Shown piece by piece: positions 7,128 to 8,433 of a stretch of 8,433 bases of DNA. The notes beneath the pieces were generated by a model. It was not told where the DNA came from, searched no databases, and was given only the letters and a program-made list of their open reading frames with translations. This stretch comes from Chloroflexi bacterium UBA6265. GTDB lineage: Bacteria > Chloroflexota > Chloroflexia > Thermomicrobiales > UBA6265. The first letter of the stretch is position 1; every line of letters begins with the position of its first letter. The DNA is taken from positions 1-8,433 of the forward strand of contig DJVD01000061.1 of the NCBI GenBank assembly GCA_002440805.1, in the 5' to 3' direction. The position numbers and the translations under genes are program-made.

Positions 7128-7902
7128 CACTACCGTGCCGGAAGTGCATGGGACGATCCTGTACCTGCATGGCGGTGGCCTCCTGTTTGGCAATCCCGAC
7201 GACCTGCCCGCCCCGTATACCCGGGCGTTCAATCGCGCAGGGTTTGATGTGATCGCGCTGGAGTATCCCCTGGCGCCAGGGACAACGCTGGTCGGGATAC
7301 TGGAGACGCTGGAAGCAACGATCGGGAACCTGCGGGCACCTGGCGGGATGCGAGGCGAGCGGGTTGTGCTGTTCGGCAGGTCGGCAGGGGCATTCCTGGC
7401 AATCCAACTCATGGCCCGGTCCATCCAGCGGGGTCAGCCGGTGGCAGACGCGCTGTTAAGCCTGTATGGCTACGCGGATATGTCCGATCCGGAGTTCACC
7501 ATCCCGAGCAAACACTATCTCGCGTTTGGGATCGTCTCCGATACGGCCATGACCACTCCGGGCGACGATGCCGACTTCGCAACCCGGTATGGCCTGTATG
7601 TGGGGCACCGGCAGCGAGGCACCTGGCCTGGCACAGTGCTGGGAGCGCAATCAGTGGACGACATCGCCATTGCCCCGGACATCCTCGCCAGGTTTCCGCC
7701 CACATTCCTGGCTGCATCGGTGTATGACCCCGATGTGCCGTTCCGGGCGAGCAAACGCCTGGCCAGTGCTATCCCCAACGCCGAATTTGTCCGGCTCTAC
7801 GACACGACGGAGCACGACTTCGATCGGGATGCATCGAATCCCATCGGCATGCGCGTGTATGAGCGCATGCTTGCGTGGCTGGAACGCACCCTGCCACGTT
7901 AA
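7090..7902 (+). CDS. Alpha/beta hydrolase (HSL-type esterase/lipase-like)
   Basis: This is a 270-residue soluble alpha/beta-hydrolase. The oxyanion-hole motif LHGGGLLFG (26-34) marks the hormone-sensitive-lipase side of the superfamily. The nucleophile elbow is GRSAG (96-100, Ser98), the likely acid is Asp213 in YDPDVP, and the likely catalytic His is His242 in TEHDFD, so the triad looks complete. There is no signal peptide. The true substrate is unknown: HSL-like enzymes cleave carboxyl esters, but some relatives act on amides or carbamates. The gene overlaps the regulator gene by 38 bases, which implies co-transcription and perhaps translational coupling. The start is uncertain. AGGAG (7084-7088) is only 1 base from the ATG at 7090 and 13 bases from the in-frame ATG at 7102, which would remove four residues. 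A stop codon at 7054 excludes any start further upstream than that. Confidence 0.88.
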   Translation: MFQIMPFHNTRYSTTVPEVHGTILYLHGGGLLFGNPDDLPAPYTRAFNRAGFDVIALEYPLAPGTTLVGILETLEATIGNLRAPGGMRGERVVLFGRSAGAFLAIQLMARSIQRGQPVADALLSLYGYADMSDPEFTIPSKHYLAFGIVSDTAMTTPGDDADFATRYGLYVGHRQRGTWPGTVLGAQSVDDIAIAPDILARFPPTFLAASVYDPDVPFRASKRLASAIPNAEFVRLYDTTEHDFDRDASNPIGMRVYERMLAWLERTLPR

Positions 7903-7904
7903 CA

Positions 7905-7936
7905 GCGAACGCCCGAACTAACGGTCGGGCGTTCGC
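7905..7936. terminator. Convergent-gene hairpin terminator
   Basis: A perfect 12-bp inverted repeat (GCGAACGCCCGA and TCGGGCGTTCGC, 8-base loop) starts 2 bases after the hydrolase stop codon and 26 bases beyond the stop of the facing amidohydrolase gene. It would fold in transcripts from either strand, so it is well placed as a bidirectional terminator. It has no T-run on either side, so it departs from the classical intrinsic form. Confidence 0.7.
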
Positions 7937-7962
7937 ATGGCTGTGTGTGCCTGAAATCATGG

Positions 7963-8433
7963 CTACTGGTTGTAGCGAACCGCACCCCATGTATTCGGAT
8001 GCATGGCGTTGATATCTCCGAAGCCTGCGCGCTCCCATGCAGCCATCAGTTCTGCGGTGGCGTCGGCAACAATCGCGCGATCATCGACATCGATGAGGCG
8101 ATCCCGCATGACCACCTTGCCATCAATCAGCACCGTGGAAACGTCGTGTCCGGTGGCATGACCAACCACCCTCGCCACCGGCAAAATACCGGGAGCGAGA
8201 TGCGGCCTGGCGGCATCAATTAGAATCACGTCGGCTCGTTTGCCTGCTTCCAGGCTACCCACCTTGTCATCCATGCCCAGTGCCCTGGCGGCGTTGAGCG
8301 TGATCATCTCAAGAGTCTTCCCAAGTGGGATGAGCCGGGAATCGTTGAAATGAACACGCTGCAATTGCACACCGATGCGGGCCTGGTCGATGAGGTCGAA
8401 TGAACGGTCCGGAGCACTACCATCAGTGGAGAA
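7963..8433 (-). CDS. Amidohydrolase, TRZ/ATZ/cytosine-deaminase-like (C-terminal part)
   Basis: These are the last 156 residues of a metal-dependent amidohydrolase; the N-terminal part lies beyond the right edge. The visible piece starts in the beta-8 motif FSTDGSAPDRSFDL, whose Asp is expected to bind metal and act in catalysis. It continues with the typical NAARALGMDDKVGSLEAGK and RADVILID segments that return the chain to the composite beta domain, followed by VLIDGKVVMRDRLI. Family members deaminate or hydrolyse ring amines such as cytosine, guanine, 8-oxoguanine, S-adenosylhomocysteine or triazines; the substrate is not readable from this fragment. The reading frame is open to the window edge, so the GTG at 8370 is not a real start. 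The gene converges on the hydrolase and is a separate transcription unit. Nitrogen-ring catabolism would fit the neighbouring PucR-type regulator, but this is inference. Confidence 0.88.
   Translation of the reverse strand, partial: FSTDGSAPDRSFDLIDQARIGVQLQRVHFNDSRLIPLGKTLEMITLNAARALGMDDKVGSLEAGKRADVILIDAARPHLAPGILPVARVVGHATGHDVSTVLIDGKVVMRDRLIDVDDRAIVADATAELMAAWERAGFGDINAMHPNTWGAVRYNQ

Noticed and set aside
7963..8370. Complete short 135-residue gene starting at a GTG at 8370
   Set aside because: The frame is open upstream and encodes the family's catalytic STDGS motif before that codon, so the gene is truncated by the window edge.

Overview
The window is a moderately GC-rich bacterial segment with compact genes and clear Shine-Dalgarno sites. 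It carries a divergently organised catabolic locus. No rRNA, tRNA, insertion sequence or CRISPR array is visible, and the phylum cannot be fixed from the sequence. PucR-type regulators beside FdrA/YlbE/DUF2877 proteins occur in several groups (Actinomycetota, Bacillota, Chloroflexota).

Left of about 5284, three genes run on the minus strand as a tight operon. The first encodes a 996-residue protein that joins FdrA (AllF) and YlbE (DUF1116, AllG), which are separate genes in E. coli, end to end. The second encodes a DUF2877 protein (YlbF/AllH family). The third encodes a dicarboxylate/amino-acid:cation symporter-type transporter. Both junctions are coupled (TAGTGATG and TAATG). FdrA, YlbE and YlbF have been linked to oxamate carbamoyltransferase, the step that turns oxalurate into oxamate plus carbamoyl phosphate at the end of anaerobic allantoin breakdown. 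The window therefore holds all three parts of that enzyme as two polypeptides, plus a candidate uptake protein for the substrate or the exported product. No carbamate kinase gene is inside the window.

Right of a 196-bp divergent intergenic region, a PucR/CdaR-type regulator and an overlapping alpha/beta hydrolase gene run on the plus strand. The intergenic region holds an inverted repeat of TTATC-like half-sites over weak promoter-like elements, and a possible leader hairpin ahead of the fusion gene. A 12-bp perfect hairpin then separates the hydrolase from a convergent, truncated amidohydrolase gene (TRZ/ATZ/cytosine-deaminase-like) that runs off the right edge.

The most plausible reading is a PucR-controlled ureide or N-carbamoyl compound utilisation locus. 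The regulator senses a purine-like or ureide signal, the transporter moves a small organic anion, and the FdrA-YlbE plus DUF2877 proteins perform carbamoyl-group phosphorolysis. The roles of the alpha/beta hydrolase and the amidohydrolase in this pathway are unknown. The three most distinctive points are the FdrA-YlbE fusion, the altered binding residues in the transporter, and the hydrolase gene overlapping the regulator gene.
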